Assembly (NCBI RefSeq): GCF_036373705.1
Contig: NC_089851.1
Span: forward strand, 58,025,093-58,089,092
Source of the DNA: Amia ocellicauda
Lineage: Eukaryota > Chordata > Actinopteri > Amiiformes > Amiidae
Direction of reading: 5' to 3'
Length of the DNA: 64,000 nt
Notes under the pieces: model-generated
What the model saw: the letters and a program-made list of their open reading frames with translations, nothing else
Database searches by the model: none
What the model was told of the DNA's origin: nothing
Made by a program: the position numbers and the translations under genes
Shown here: one piece after another, positions 43,641-56,216 of the stretch
Position numbering within the stretch: position 1 is the stretch's first letter
Layout of the letters: each line of letters starts with the position of its first letter

Positions 43641-44127
43641 CAGATTCATTCAAAAAGGTCTCACTTTAGATTTGAGGAAACACTATTTACTTGTATCAGC
43701 GGTCATTCATTTGTCATTAATAGTTCTTCCAATTTCCGACCTTTTAGTTCCAGAGACCAATGTTTTGGTACCAGCTAAAAAACAAAAAAAACAAATGTAC
43801 ATTAATTGGACAAATATGAAATATATAGTTACATGTAAAATATGGCCCAATATACAACGCTACAATTATTACAATTTACTTGCACTGTAATTACACGGTA
43901 ACAAGAGTGAATTGACCAAGTAGTTTGTGTATAGTTAATTCAATTATTAAATACTAGTATGGATGATGTATGATTACAGAACGAGCTTACATACACTAAA
44001 CAAGTAGTATGGCTTATTTACATGTAGTGTGTGTTTTTAACTTTACATATTCATGTAAAATGCTGCCAACCTTTGTGATGTTACCGATGACCTTAAACTC
44101 ACCCCTTCTTAAAGTGTAACCACATGT
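43641..44127. other. No gene seen
   Basis: AT-rich spacer between the Tc1 fragment and the array edge. Confidence 0.5.
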
Positions 44128-44221
44128 GGTGATCAGGTGAGGGTCTGCCTCAAGCAGTTATGTGCTTGCCCAGGAGAACATGCAATATTGCCTATTAGCT
44201 TGGCTCGTTGGTCTAGGGGTA
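44128..44221 (+). pseudogene. Decayed left-edge unit with a tRNA-Pro 5' fragment
   Basis: Aligns to the 75 bp before the tRNA plus GGCTCGTTGGTCTAGGGGTA, then jumps into the (GAG)n-proximal start of unit 1, deleting the rest of the tRNA and 3' flank. Confidence 0.85.
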
Positions 44222-44500
44222 GATAGGAGGAGGACGAAATGTGGTTTGCCGGCTTGTTATGGAGACCTTTGCTGAACGTGTACTCCTGAGCTGCACCAAA
44301 GGAGAGGCATTCTTTTCAGTTGTTTGCGGGCCTGCTGAACCATGCTCTCAGTGCTGTCTCACTGGGGATACGGTTACCGTTCTGGAAAGACACTTCAGCG
44401 CTACAGTCCATGCTATCAGTCAGTGAGCGTAGGTCTCCCGGTCTGCCCCAAAGCAGTTACGCGCTTGCCCAGCAGAAACTGCGACACCCTCCGTTAACTT

Positions 44501-44572
44501 GGCTCGTTGGTCTAGGGGAATGATTCTCGCTTAGGGTGCGAGAGGTCCCGGGTTCAACTCCCGGACGAGCCC
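44501..44572 (+). tRNA. tRNA-Pro(AGG), unit 1, class A
   Basis: Canonical cloverleaf: acceptor GGCTCGT/ACGAGCC, anticodon arm CTCGC-TTAGGGT-GCGAG, T arm CCGGG-TTCAACT-CCCGG, box A TGGTCTAGGGG, box B GGTTCAACTCC. The D loop has GGGGAATG where all others have GGGGTATG. Confidence 0.9.
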
Positions 44573-45078
44573 GCTTGGCCCCGCTTTGCATTCTCTGAAG
44601 CATTCGTTTGTTCTCTCTCGATGCTTGGCTTCTGGGCTCCTCTGCACCAGGGAGGTCTTTCAACCTCAGATACTGTTGGCTGTGTAGCTGATGGGAAATC
44701 AGACTGTCATCTGTGTGTTTTGTTTTCTTTAAAGAAAATGTGTATTTTACAAGTTCGTTGTTGTTGTTGAGGAGGAGGAGGACATGTAGTGTGTTGTTGA
44801 GGAGGAGGAGGACGAAATGTGGTTTGCCGGCTTGTTATGGAGACCTTTGCTGAACGTGTACTCCTGAGCTGCACCAAAGGAGAGGCATTCTTTTCAGTTG
44901 TTTGCGGGCCTGCTGAACCATGCTCTCAGTGCTGTCTCACTGGGGATACGGTTACCGTTCTGGAAAGACACTTCAGCGCTACAGTCCATGCTATCAGTCA
45001 GTGTGCGTAGGTCTCCCGGTCTGCCCCAAAGCAGTTACGCGCTTGCCCAGCAGAAACTGCGACACCCTCCGTTAACTT

Positions 45079-45150
45079 GGCTCGTTGGTCTAGGGGTATG
45101 ATTCTTGCTGAGGGTGTGAGAGGCCCTGGGTTGAACTCCAGGACGAGCCC
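45079..45150 (+). pseudogene. tRNA-Pro-like, unit 2, class B
   Basis: Class B: anticodon loop TGAGGGT (G at position 33), two extra G-U pairs in the anticodon stem, and a G-A mismatch in the T stem. This copy alone also has GGTTGAAC (C56 to G) in box B. Confidence 0.85.
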
Positions 45151-45668
45151 ACTTGGCCCCACTTTGTAGTCACCGAAGTGTTCGTTCGTTTGCTCTTGAA
45201 GGCTGGCTTCTGGGCTCCTCTGCACAAGGGAGGGCTATCAACCTCAGATACTGTTGGCTGTATAGCTGATGGGAAATCAGACTGTCATCTGTGTGTTTTG
45301 TTTTCTTTAAAGAAAATGTGTTTTTTACAAGTTCGTTGTTGTTGTTGTTGTTGTTGAGGAGGAGGAGGAGGACATGTAGTGTGTTGTTGAAGAGGAGGAG
45401 GACGAAATGTGGTTTGCCGGCTTGTTATGGAGACCTTTTCTGAACGTGTACTCCTGAGCTGCACCAAAGGAGAGGCATTCTTTTCAGTTGTTTGCGGGCC
45501 TGCTGAACCATGCTCTCAGTGCTGTCTCACTGGGGATACGGTTACCGTTCTGGAAAGACACTTCAGCGCTACAGTCCATGCTATCAGTCAGTGAGCGTAG
45601 GTCTCCCGGTCTGCCCCAAAGCAGTTACGCGCTTGCCCAGCAGAAACTGCGACACCCTCCGTTAACTT

Positions 45669-45740
45669 GGCTCGTTGGTCTAGGGGTATGATTCTCGCTT
45701 AGGGTGCGAGAGGTCCCGGGTTCAACTCCCGGACGAGCCC
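45669..45740 (+). tRNA. tRNA-Pro(AGG), unit 3, class A
   Basis: Sequence as the class A consensus; the D loop is GGGGTATG. The nearest run of four T lies about 145 nt downstream. Confidence 0.92.
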
Positions 45741-46246
45741 GCTTGGCCCCGCTTTGCATTCTCTGAAGCATTCGTTTGTTCTCTCTCGATGCTTGGCTTC
45801 TGGGCTCCTCTGCACCAGGGAGGTCTTTCAACCTCAGATACTGTTGGCTGTGTAGCTGATGGGAAATCAGACTGTCATCTGTGTGTTTTGTTTTCTTTAA
45901 AGAAAATGTGTATTTTACAAGTTCGTTGTTGTTGTTGAGGAGGAGGAGGACATGTAGTGTGTTGTTGAGGAGGAGGAGGACGAAATGTGGTTTGCCGGCT
46001 TGTTATGGAGACCTTTGCTGAACGTGTACTCCTGAGCTGCACCAAAGGAGAGGCATTCTTTTCAGTTGTTTGCGGGCCTGCTGAACCATGCTCTCAGTGC
46101 TGTCTCACTGGGGATACGGTTACCGTTCTGGAAAGACACTTCAGCGCTACAGTCCATGCTATCAGTCAGTGAGCGTAGGTCTCCCGGTCTGCCCCAAAGC
46201 AGTTACGCGCTTGCCCAGCAGAAACTGCGACACCCTCCGTTAACTT

Positions 46247-46318
46247 GGCTCGTTGGTCTAGGGGTATGATTCTCGCTTAGGGTGCGAGAGGTCCCGGGTT
46301 CAACTCCCGGACGAGCCC
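46247..46318 (+). tRNA. tRNA-Pro(AGG), unit 4, class A
   Basis: Identical to unit 3. Follows another class A unit directly. Confidence 0.92.
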
Positions 46319-46824
46319 GCTTGGCCCCGCTTTGCATTCTCTGAAGCATTCGTTTGTTCTCTCTCGATGCTTGGCTTCTGGGCTCCTCTGCACCAGGGAG
46401 GTCTTTCAACCTCAGATACTGTTGGCTGTGTAGCTGATGGGAAATCAGACTGTCATCTGTGTGTTTTGTTTTCTTTAAAGAAAATGTGTATTTTACAAGT
46501 TCGTTGTTGTTGTTGAGGAGGAGGAGGACATGTAGTGTGTTGTTGAGGAGGAGGAGGACGAAATGTGGTTTGCCGGCTTGTTATGGAGACCTTTGCTGAA
46601 CGTGTACTCCTGAGCTGCACCAAAGGAGAGGCATTCTTTTCAGTTGTTTGCGGGCCTGCTGAACCATGCTCTCAGTGCTGTCTCACTGGGGATACGGTTA
46701 CCGTTCTGGAAAGACACTTCAGCGCTACAGTCCATGCTATCAGTCAGTGTGCGTAGGTCTCCCGGTCTGCCCCAAAGCAGTTACGCGCTTGCCCAGCAGA
46801 AACTGCGACACCCTCCGTTAACTT

Positions 46825-46896
46825 GGCTCGTTGGTCTAGGGGTATGATTCTTGCTGAGGGTGTGAGAGGCCCTGGGTTCAACTCCAGGACGAGCCC
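46825..46896 (+). pseudogene. tRNA-Pro-like, unit 5, class B
   Basis: Class B consensus with normal GGTTCAAC. Its 3' flank has GCAGTCACC where others have GTAGTCACC. Confidence 0.85.
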
Positions 46897-47414
46897 ACTT
46901 GGCCCCACTTTGCAGTCACCGAAGTGTTCGTTCGTTTGCTCTTGAAGGCTGGCTTCTGGGCTCCTCTGCACAAGGGAGGGCTATCGACCTCAGATACTGT
47001 TGGCTGTATAGCTGATGGGAAATCAGACTGTCATCTGTGTGTTTTGTTTTCTTTAAAGAAAATGTGTTTTTTACAAGTTCGTTGTTGTTGTTGTTGTTGT
47101 TGAGGAGGAGGAGGAGGACATGTAGTGTGTTGTTGAAGAGGAGGAGGACGAAATGTGGTTTGCCGGCTTGTTATGGAGACCTTTTCTGAACGTGTACTCC
47201 TGAGCTGCACCAAAGGAGAGGCATTCTTTTCAGTTGTTTGCGGGCCTGCTGAACCATGCTCTCAGTGCTGTCTCACTGGGGATACGGTTACCGTTCTGGA
47301 AAGACACTTCAGCGCTACAGTCCATGCTATCAGTCAGTGAGCGTAGGTCTCCCGGTCTGCCCCAAAGCAGTTACGCGCTTGCCCAGCAGAAACTGCGACA
47401 CCCTCCGTTAACTT

Positions 47415-47486
47415 GGCTCGTTGGTCTAGGGGTATGATTCTCGCTTAGGGTGCGAGAGGTCCCGGGTTCAACTCCCGGACGAGCCC
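47415..47486 (+). tRNA. tRNA-Pro(AGG), unit 6, class A
   Basis: Consensus. Starts the A-B dimer stretch of units 6-13. Confidence 0.92.
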
Positions 47487-47992
47487 GCTTGGCCCCGCTT
47501 TGCATTCTCTGAAGCATTCGTTTGTTCTCTCTCGATGCTTGGCTTCTGGGCTCCTCTGCACCAGGGAGGTCTTTCAACCTCAGATACTGTTGGCTGTGTA
47601 GCTGATGAGAAATCAGACTGTCATCTGTGTGTTTTGTTTTCTTTAAAGAAAATGTGTATTTTACAAGTTCGTTGTTGTTGTTGAGGAGGAGGAGGACATG
47701 TAGTGTGTTGTTGAGGAGGAGGAGGACGAAATGTGGTTTGCCGGCTTGTTATGGAGACCTTTGCTGAACGTGTACTCCTGAGCTGCACCAAAGGAGAGGC
47801 ATTCTTTTCAGTTGTTTGCGGGCCTGCTGAACCATGCTCTCAGTGCTGTCTCACTGGGGATACGGTTACCGTTCTGGAAAGACACTTCAGCGCTACAGTC
47901 CATGCTATCAGTCAGTGTGCGTAGGTCTCCCGGTCTGCCCCAAAGCAGTTACGCGCTTGCCCAGCAGAAACTGCGACACCCTCCGTTAACTT

Positions 47993-48064
47993 GGCTCGTT
48001 GGTCTAGGGGTATGATTCTTGCTGAGGGTGTGAGAGGCCCTGGGTTCAACTCCAGGACGAGCCC
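47993..48064 (+). pseudogene. tRNA-Pro-like, unit 7, class B
   Basis: Consensus class B tRNA, but the distal flank reads ACCAGGGAGGTCTTTC as in class A units, a recombinant junction. Confidence 0.85.
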
Positions 48065-48582
48065 ACTTGGCCCCACTTTGTAGTCACCGAAGTGTTCGTT
48101 CGTTTGCTCTTGAAGGCTGGCTTCTGGGCTCCTCTGCACCAGGGAGGTCTTTCAACCTCAGATACTGTTGGCTGTATAGCTGATGGGAAATCAGACTGTC
48201 ATCTGTGTGTTTTGTTTTCTTTAAAGAAAATGTGTTTTTTACAAGTTCGTTGTTGTTGTTGTTGTTGTTGAGGAGGAGGAGGAGGACATGTAGTGTGTTG
48301 TTGAGGAGGAGGAGGACGAAATGTGGTTTGCCGGCTTGTTATGGAGACCTTTGCTGAACGTGTACTCCTGAGCTGCACCAAAGGAGAGGCATTCTTTTCA
48401 GTTGTTTGCGGGCCTGCTGAACCATGCTCTCAGTGCTGTCTCACTGGGGATACGGTTACCGTTCTGGAAAGACACTTCAGCGCTACAGTCCATGCTATCA
48501 GTCAGTGAGCGTAGGTCTCCCGGTCTGCCCCAAAGCAGTTACGCGCTTGCCCAGCAGAAACTGCGACACCCTCCGTTAACTT

Positions 48583-48654
48583 GGCTCGTTGGTCTAGGGG
48601 TATGATTCTCGCTTAGGGTGCGAGAGGTCCCGGGTTCAACTCCCGGACGAGCCC
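48583..48654 (+). tRNA. tRNA-Pro(AGG), unit 8, class A
   Basis: Consensus. Confidence 0.92.
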
Positions 48655-49160
48655 GCTTGGCCCCGCTTTGCATTCTCTGAAGCATTCGTTTGTTCTCTCT
48701 CGATGCTTGGCTTCTGGGCTCCTCTGCACCAGGGAGGTCTTTCAACCTCAGATACTGTTGGCTGTGTAGCTGATGAGAAATCAGACTGTCATCTGTGTGT
48801 TTTGTTTTCTTTAAAGAAAATGTGTATTTTACAAGTTCGTTGTTGTTGTTGAGGAGGAGGAGGACATGTAGTGTGTTGTTGAGGAGGAGGAGGACGAAAT
48901 GTGGTTTGCCGGCTTGTTATGGAGACCTTTGCTGAACGTGTACTCCTGAGCTGCACCAAAGGAGAGGCATTCTTTTCAGTTGTTTGCGGGCCTGCTGAAC
49001 CATGCTCTCAGTGCTGTCTCACTGGGGATACGGTTACCGTTCTGGAAAGACACTTCAGCGCTACAGTCCATGCTATCAGTCAGTGTGCGTAGGTCTCCCG
49101 GTCTGCCCCAAAGCAGTTACGCGCTTGCCCAGCAGAAACTGCGACACCCTCCGTTAACTT

Positions 49161-49232
49161 GGCTCGTTGGTCTAGGGGTATGATTCTTGCTGAGGGTGTG
49201 AGAGGCCCTGGGTTCAACTCCAGGACGAGCCC
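49161..49232 (+). pseudogene. tRNA-Pro-like, unit 9, class B
   Basis: Consensus class B. Confidence 0.85.
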
Positions 49233-49750
49233 ACTTGGCCCCACTTTGTAGTCACCGAAGTGTTCGTTCGTTTGCTCTTGAAGGCTGGCTTCTGGGCTCC
49301 TCTGCACAAGGGAGGGCTATCGACCTCAGATACTGTTGGCTGTATAGCTGATGGGAAATCAGACTGTCATCTGTGTGTTTTGTTTTCTTTAAAGAAAATG
49401 TGTTTTTTACAAGTTCGTTGTTGTTGTTGTTGTTGTTGAGGAGGAGGAGGAGGACATGTAGTGTGTTGTTGAGGAGGAGGAGGACGAAATGTGGTTTGCC
49501 GGCTTGTTATGGAGACCTTTGCTGAACGTGTACTCCTGAGCTGCACCAAAGGAGAGGCATTCTTTTCAGTTGTTTGCGGGCCTGCTGAACCATGCTCTCA
49601 GTGCTGTCTCACTGGGGATACGGTTACCGTTCTGGAAAGACACTTCAGCGCTACAGTCCATGCTATCAGTCAGTGAGCGTAGGTCTCCCGGTCTGCCCCA
49701 AAGCAGTTACGCGCTTGCCCAGCAGAAACTGCGACACCCTCCGTTAACTT

Positions 49751-49822
49751 GGCTCGTTGGTCTAGGGGTATGATTCTCGCTTAGGGTGCGAGAGGTCCCG
49801 GGTTCAACTCCCGGACGAGCCC
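49751..49822 (+). tRNA. tRNA-Pro(AGG), unit 10, class A
   Basis: Consensus. Confidence 0.92.
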
Positions 49823-50328
49823 GCTTGGCCCCGCTTTGCATTCTCTGAAGCATTCGTTTGTTCTCTCTCGATGCTTGGCTTCTGGGCTCCTCTGCACCAG
49901 GGAGGTCTTTCAACCTCAGATACTGTTGGCTGTGTAGCTGATGAGAAATCAGACTGTCATCTGTGTGTTTTGTTTTCTTTAAAGAAAATGTGTATTTTAC
50001 AAGTTCGTTGTTGTTGTTGAGGAGGAGGAGGACATGTAGTGTGTTGTTGAGGAGGAGGAGGACGAAATGTGGTTTGCCGGCTTGTTATGGAGACCTTTGC
50101 TGAACGTGTACTCCTGAGCTGCACCAAAGGAGAGGCATTCTTTTCAGTTGTTTGCGGGCCTGCTGAACCATGCTCTCAGTGCTGTCTCACTGGGGATACG
50201 GTTACCGTTCTGGAAAGACACTTCAGCGCTACAGTCCATGCTATCAGTCAGTGTGCGTAGGTCTCCCGGTCTGCCCCAAAGCAGTTACGCGCTTGCCCAG
50301 CAGAAACTGCGACACCCTCCGTTAACTT

Positions 50329-50400
50329 GGCTCGTTGGTCTAGGGGTATGATTCTTGCTGAGGGTGTGAGAGGCCCTGGGTTCAACTCCAGGACGAGCCC
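50329..50400 (+). pseudogene. tRNA-Pro-like, unit 11, class B
   Basis: Consensus class B with the same A-type distal flank as unit 7, so units 6-7 and 10-11 look like copies of one dimer. Confidence 0.85.
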
Positions 50401-50918
50401 ACTTGGCCCCACTTTGTAGTCACCGAAGTGTTCGTTCGTTTGCTCTTGAAGGCTGGCTTCTGGGCTCCTCTGCACCAGGGAGGTCTTTCAACCTCAGATA
50501 CTGTTGGCTGTATAGCTGATGGGAAATCAGACTGTCATCTGTGTGTTTTGTTTTCTTTAAAGAAAATGTGTTTTTTACAAGTTCGTTGTTGTTGTTGTTG
50601 TTGTTGAGGAGGAGGAGGAGGACATGTAGTGTGTTGTTGAGGAGGAGGAGGACGAAATGTGGTTTGCCGGCTTGTTATGGAGACCTTTGCTGAACGTGTA
50701 CTCCTGAGCTGCACCAAAGGAGAGGCATTCTTTTCAGTTGTTTGCGGGCCTGCTGAACCATGCTCTCAGTGCTGTCTCACTGGGGATACGGTTACCGTTC
50801 TGGAAAGACACTTCAGCGCTACAGTCCATGCTATCAGTCAGTGAGCGTAGGTCTCCCGGTCTGCCCCAAAGCAGTTACGCGCTTGCCCAGCAGAAACTGC
50901 GACACCCTCCGTTAACTT

Positions 50919-50990
50919 GGCTCGTTGGTCTAGGGGTATGATTCTCGCTTAGGGTGCGAGAGGTCCCGGGTTCAACTCCCGGACGAGCCC
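50919..50990 (+). tRNA. tRNA-Pro(AGG), unit 12, class A
   Basis: Consensus. Confidence 0.92.
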
Positions 50991-51496
50991 GCTTGGCCCC
51001 GCTTTGCATTCTCTGAAGCATTCGTTTGTTCTCTCTCGATGCTTGGCTTCTGGGCTCCTCTGCACCAGGGAGGTCTTTCAACCTCAGATACTGTTGGCTG
51101 TGTAGCTGATGAGAAATCAGACTGTCATCTGTGTGTTTTGTTTTCTTTAAAGAAAATGTGTATTTTACAAGTTCGTTGTTGTTGTTGAGGAGGAGGAGGA
51201 CATGTAGTGTGTTGTTGAGGAGGAGGAGGACGAAATGTGGTTTGCCGGCTTGTTATGGAGACCTTTGCTGAACGTGTACTCCTGAGCTGCACCAAAGGAG
51301 AGGCATTCTTTTCAGTTGTTTGCGGGCCTGCTGAACCATGCTCTCAGTGCTGTCTCACTGGGGATACGGTTACCGTTCTGGAAAGACACTTCAGCGCTAC
51401 AGTCCATGCTATCAGTCAGTGTGCGTAGGTCTCCCGGTCTGCCCCAAAGCAGTTACGCGCTTGCCCAGCAGAAACTGCGACACCCTCCGTTAACTT

Positions 51497-51568
51497 GGCT
51501 CGTTGGTCTAGGGGTATGATTCTTGCTGAGGGTGTGAGAGGCCCTGGGTTCAACTCCAGGACGAGCCC
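51497..51568 (+). pseudogene. tRNA-Pro-like, unit 13, class B
   Basis: Consensus class B; last of the A-B dimers. Confidence 0.85.
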
Positions 51569-52086
51569 ACTTGGCCCCACTTTGTAGTCACCGAAGTGTT
51601 CGTTCGTTTGCTCTTGAAGGCTGGCTTCTGGGCTCCTCTGCACAAGGGAGGGCTATCGACCTCAGATACTGTTGGCTGTATAGCTGATGGGAAATCAGAC
51701 TGTCATCTGTGTGTTTTGTTTTCTTTAAAGAAAATGTGTTTTTTACAAGTTCGTTGTTGTTGTTGTTGTTGTTGAGGAGGAGGAGGAGGACATGTAGTGT
51801 GTTGTTGAGGAGGAGGAGGACGAAATGTGGTTTGCCGGCTTGTTATGGAGACCTTTGCTGAACGTGTACTCCTGAGCTGCACCAAAGGAGAGGCATTCTT
51901 TTCAGTTGTTTGCGGGCCTGCTGAACCATGCTCTCAGTGCTGTCTCACTGGGGATACGGTTACCGTTCTGGAAAGACACTTCAGCGCTACAGTCCATGCT
52001 ATCAGTCAGTGAGCGTAGGTCTCCCGGTCTGCCCCAAAGCAGTTACGCGCTTGCCCAGCAGAAACTGCGACACCCTCCGTTAACTT

Positions 52087-52158
52087 GGCTCGTTGGTCTA
52101 GGGGTATGATTCTTGCTGAGGGTGTGAGAGGCCCTAGGTTCAACTCCAGGACGAGCCC
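52087..52158 (+). pseudogene. tRNA-Pro-like, unit 14, class B'
   Basis: B' form: CCCTAGG in the T stem gives an A-A mismatch in place of G-A. The upstream flank carries the class A marker (CAGTGAGCG). First B' unit of the array. Confidence 0.85.
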
Positions 52159-52664
52159 ACTTGGCCCCACTTTGTAGTCACCGAAGTGTTCGTTCGTTTG
52201 CTCTTGAAGTCTGGCTTCTGGGCTCCTCTGCACAAGGGAGGGCTATCGACCTCAGATACTGTTGGCTGTATAGCTGATGGGAAATCAGACTGTCATCTGT
52301 GTGTTTTGTTTTCTTTAAAGAAAATGTGTATTTTACAAGTTCGTTGTTGTTGTTGAGGAGGAGGAGGACATGTAGTGTGTTGTTGAGGAGGAGGAGGACG
52401 AAATGTGGTTTGCCGGCTTGTTATGGAGACCTTTGCTGAACGTGTACTCCTGAGCTGCACCAAAGGAGAGGCATTCTTTTCAGTTGTTTGCGGGCCTGCT
52501 GAACCATGCTCTCAGTGCTGTCTCACTGGGGATACGGTTACCGTTCTGGAAAGACACTTCAGCGCTACAGTCCATGCTATCAGTCAGTGAGCGTAGGTCT
52601 CCCGGTCTGCCCCAAAGCAGTTACGCGCTTGCCCAGCAGAAACTGCGACACCCTCCGTTAACTT

Positions 52665-52736
52665 GGCTCGTTGGTCTAGGGGTATGATTCTCGCTTAGGG
52701 TGCGAGAGGTCCCGGGTTCAACTCCCGGACGAGCCC
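52665..52736 (+). tRNA. tRNA-Pro(AGG), unit 15, class A
   Basis: Consensus. Confidence 0.92.
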
Positions 52737-53242
52737 GCTTGGCCCCGCTTTGCATTCTCTGAAGCATTCGTTTGTTCTCTCTCGATGCTTGGCTTCTGGG
52801 CTCCTCTGCACCAGGGAGGTCTTTCAACCTCAGATACTGTTGGCTGTGTAGCTGATGAGAAATCAGACTGTCATCTGTGTGTTTTGTTTTCTTTAAAGAA
52901 AATGTGTATTTTACAAGTTCGTTGTTGTTGTTGAGGAGGAGGAGGACATGTAGTGTGTTGTTGAGGAGGAGGAGGACGAAATGTGGTTTGCCGGCTTGTT
53001 ATGGAGACCTTTGCTGAACGTGTACTCCTGAGCTGCACCAAAGGAGAGGCATTCTTTTCAGTTGTTTGCGGGCCTGCTGAACCATGCTCTCAGTGCTGTC
53101 TCACTGGGGATACGGTTACCGTTCTGGAAAGACACTTCAGCGCTACAGTCCATGCTATCAGTCAGTGAGCGTAGGTCTCCCGGTCTGCCCCAAAGCAGTT
53201 ACGCGCTTGCCCAGCAGAAACTGCGACACCCTCCGTTAACTT

Positions 53243-53314
53243 GGCTCGTTGGTCTAGGGGTATGATTCTCGCTTAGGGTGCGAGAGGTCCCGGGTTCAAC
53301 TCCCGGACGAGCCC
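53243..53314 (+). tRNA. tRNA-Pro(AGG), unit 16, class A
   Basis: Consensus; second of an A-A pair. Confidence 0.92.
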
Positions 53315-53820
53315 GCTTGGCCCCGCTTTGCATTCTCTGAAGCATTCGTTTGTTCTCTCTCGATGCTTGGCTTCTGGGCTCCTCTGCACCAGGGAGGTCT
53401 TTCAACCTCAGATACTGTTGGCTGTGTAGCTGATGAGAAATCAGACTGTCATCTGTGTGTTTTGTTTTCTTTAAAGAAAATGTGTATTTTACAAGTTCGT
53501 TGTTGTTGTTGAGGAGGAGGAGGACATGTAGTGTGTTGTTGAGGAGGAGGAGGACGAAATGTGGTTTGCCGGCTTGTTATGGAGACCTTTGCTGAACGTG
53601 TACTCCTGAGCTGCACCAAAGGAGAGGCATTCTTTTCAGTTGTTTGCGGGCCTGCTGAACCATGCTCTCAGTGCTGTCTCACTGGGGATACGGTTACCGT
53701 TCTGGAAAGACACTTCAGCGCTACAGTCCATGCTATCAGTCAGTGTGCGTAGGTCTCCCGGTCTGCCCCAAAGCAGTTACGCGCTTGCCCAGCAGAAACT
53801 GCGACACCCTCCGTTAACTT

Positions 53821-53892
53821 GGCTCGTTGGTCTAGGGGTATGATTCTTGCTGAGGGTGTGAGAGGCCCTGGGTTCAACTCCAGGACGAGCCC
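53821..53892 (+). pseudogene. tRNA-Pro-like, unit 17, class B
   Basis: Consensus class B with the long (590-bp) spacer. Confidence 0.85.
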
Positions 53893-54410
53893 ACTTGGCC
53901 CCACTTTGTAGTCACCGAAGTGTTCGTTCGTTTGCTCTTGAAGGCTGGCTTCTGGGCTCCTCTGCACAAGGGAGGGCTATCGACCTCAGATACTGTTGGC
54001 TGTATAGCTGATGGGAAATCAGACTGTCATCTGTGTGTTTTGTTTTCTTTAAAGAAAATGTGTTTTTTACAAGTTCGTTGTTGTTGTTGTTGTTGTTGAG
54101 GAGGAGGAGGAGGACATGTAGTGTGTTGTTGAGGAGGAGGAGGACGAAATGTGGTTTGCCGGCTTGTTATGGAGACCTTTGCTGAACGTGTACTCCTGAG
54201 CTGCACCAAAGGAGAGGCATTCTTTTCAGTTGTTTGCGGGCCTGCTGAACCATGCTCTCAGTGCTGTCTCACTGGGGATACGGTTACCGTTCTGGAAAGA
54301 CACTTCAGCGCTACAGTCCATGCTATCAGTCAGTGAGCGTAGGTCTCCCGGTCTGCCCCAAAGCAGTTACGCGCTTGCCCAGCAGAAACTGCGACACCCT
54401 CCGTTAACTT

Positions 54411-54482
54411 GGCTCGTTGGTCTAGGGGTATGATTCTTGCTGAGGGTGTGAGAGGCCCTAGGTTCAACTCCAGGACGAGCCC
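54411..54482 (+). pseudogene. tRNA-Pro-like, unit 18, class B'
   Basis: As unit 14, including the flank variant GAAGTCTGG, so units 13-14 and 17-18 share a duplication. Confidence 0.85.
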
Positions 54483-54988
54483 ACTTGGCCCCACTTTGTA
54501 GTCACCGAAGTGTTCGTTCGTTTGCTCTTGAAGTCTGGCTTCTGGGCTCCTCTGCACAAGGGAGGGCTATCGACCTCAGATACTGTTGGCTGTATAGCTG
54601 ATGGGAAATCAGACTGTCATCTGTGTGTTTTGTTTTCTTTAAAGAAAATGTGTATTTTACAAGTTCGTTGTTGTTGTTGAGGAGGAGGAGGACATGTAGT
54701 GTGTTGTTGAGGAGGAGGAGGACGAAATGTGGTTTGCCGGCTTGTTATGGAGACCTTTGCTGAACGTGTACTCCTGAGCTGCACCAAAGGAGAGGCATTC
54801 TTTTCAGTTGTTTGCGGGCCTGCTGAACCATGCTCTCAGTGCTGTCTCACTGGGGATACGGTTACCGTTCTGGAAAGACACTTCAGCGCTACAGTCCATG
54901 CTATCAGTCAGTGAGCGTAGGTCTCCCGGTCTGCCCCAAAGCAGTTACGCGCTTGCCCAGCAGAAACTGCGACACCCTCCGTTAACTT

Positions 54989-55060
54989 GGCTCGTTGGTC
55001 TAGGGGTATGATTCTCGCTTAGGGTGCGAGAGGTCCCGGGTTCAACTCCCGGACGAGCCC
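54989..55060 (+). tRNA. tRNA-Pro(AGG), unit 19, class A
   Basis: Consensus. Confidence 0.92.
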
Positions 55061-55566
55061 GCTTGGCCCCGCTTTGCATTCTCTGAAGCATTCGTTTGTT
55101 CTCTCTCGATGCTTGGCTTCTGGGCTCCTCTGCACCAGGGAGGTCTTTCAACCTCAGATACTGTTGGCTGTGTAGCTGATGAGAAATCAGACTGTCATCT
55201 GTGTGTTTTGTTTTCTTTAAAGAAAATGTGTATTTTACAAGTTCGTTGTTGTTGTTGAGGAGGAGGAGGACATGTAGTGTGTTGTTGAGGAGGAGGAGGA
55301 CGAAATGTGGTTTGCCGGCTTGTTATGGAGACCTTTGCTGAACGTGTACTCCTGAGCTGCACCAAAGGAGAGGCATTCTTTTCAGTTGTTTGCGGGCCTG
55401 CTGAACCATGCTCTCAGTGCTGTCTCACTGGGGATACGGTTACCGTTCTGGAAAGACACTTCAGCGCTACAGTCCATGCTATCAGTCAGTGTGCGTAGGT
55501 CTCCCGGTCTGCCCCAAAGCAGTTACGCGCTTGCCCAGCAGAAACTGCGACACCCTCCGTTAACTT

Positions 55567-55638
55567 GGCTCGTTGGTCTAGGGGTATGATTCTTGCTGAG
55601 GGTGTGAGAGGCCCTGGGTTCAACTCCAGGACGAGCCC
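55567..55638 (+). pseudogene. tRNA-Pro-like, unit 20, class B
   Basis: Class B tRNA but followed by the short 578-bp spacer. Confidence 0.85.
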
Positions 55639-56144
55639 ACTTGGCCCCACTTTGTAGTCACCGAAGTGTTCGTTCGTTTGCTCTTGAAGGCTGGCTTCTG
55701 GGCTCCTCTGCACAAGGGAGGGCTATCGACCTCAGATACTGTTGGCTGTATAGCTGATGGGAAATCAGACTGTCATCTGTGTGTTTTGTTTTCTTTAAAG
55801 AAAATGTGTATTTTACAAGTTCGTTGTTGTTGTTGAGGAGGAGGAGGACATGTAGTGTGTTGTTGAGGAGGAGGAGGACGAAATGTGGTTTGCCGGCTTG
55901 TTATGGAGACCTTTGCTGAACGTGTACTCCTGAGCTGCACCAAAGGAGAGGCATTCTTTTCAGTTGTTTGCGGGCCTGCTGAACCATGCTCTCAGTGCTG
56001 TCTCACTGGGGATACGGTTACCGTTCTGGAAAGACACTTCAGCGCTACAGTCCATGCTATCAGTCAGTGAGCGTAGGTCTCCCGGTCTGCCCCAAAGCAG
56101 TTACGCGCTTGCCCAGCAGAAACTGCGACACCCTCCGTTAACTT

Positions 56145-56216
56145 GGCTCGTTGGTCTAGGGGTATGATTCTCGCTTAGGGTGCGAGAGGTCCCGGGTTCA
56201 ACTCCCGGACGAGCCC
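56145..56216 (+). tRNA. tRNA-Pro(AGG), unit 21, class A
   Basis: Consensus. Confidence 0.92.
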
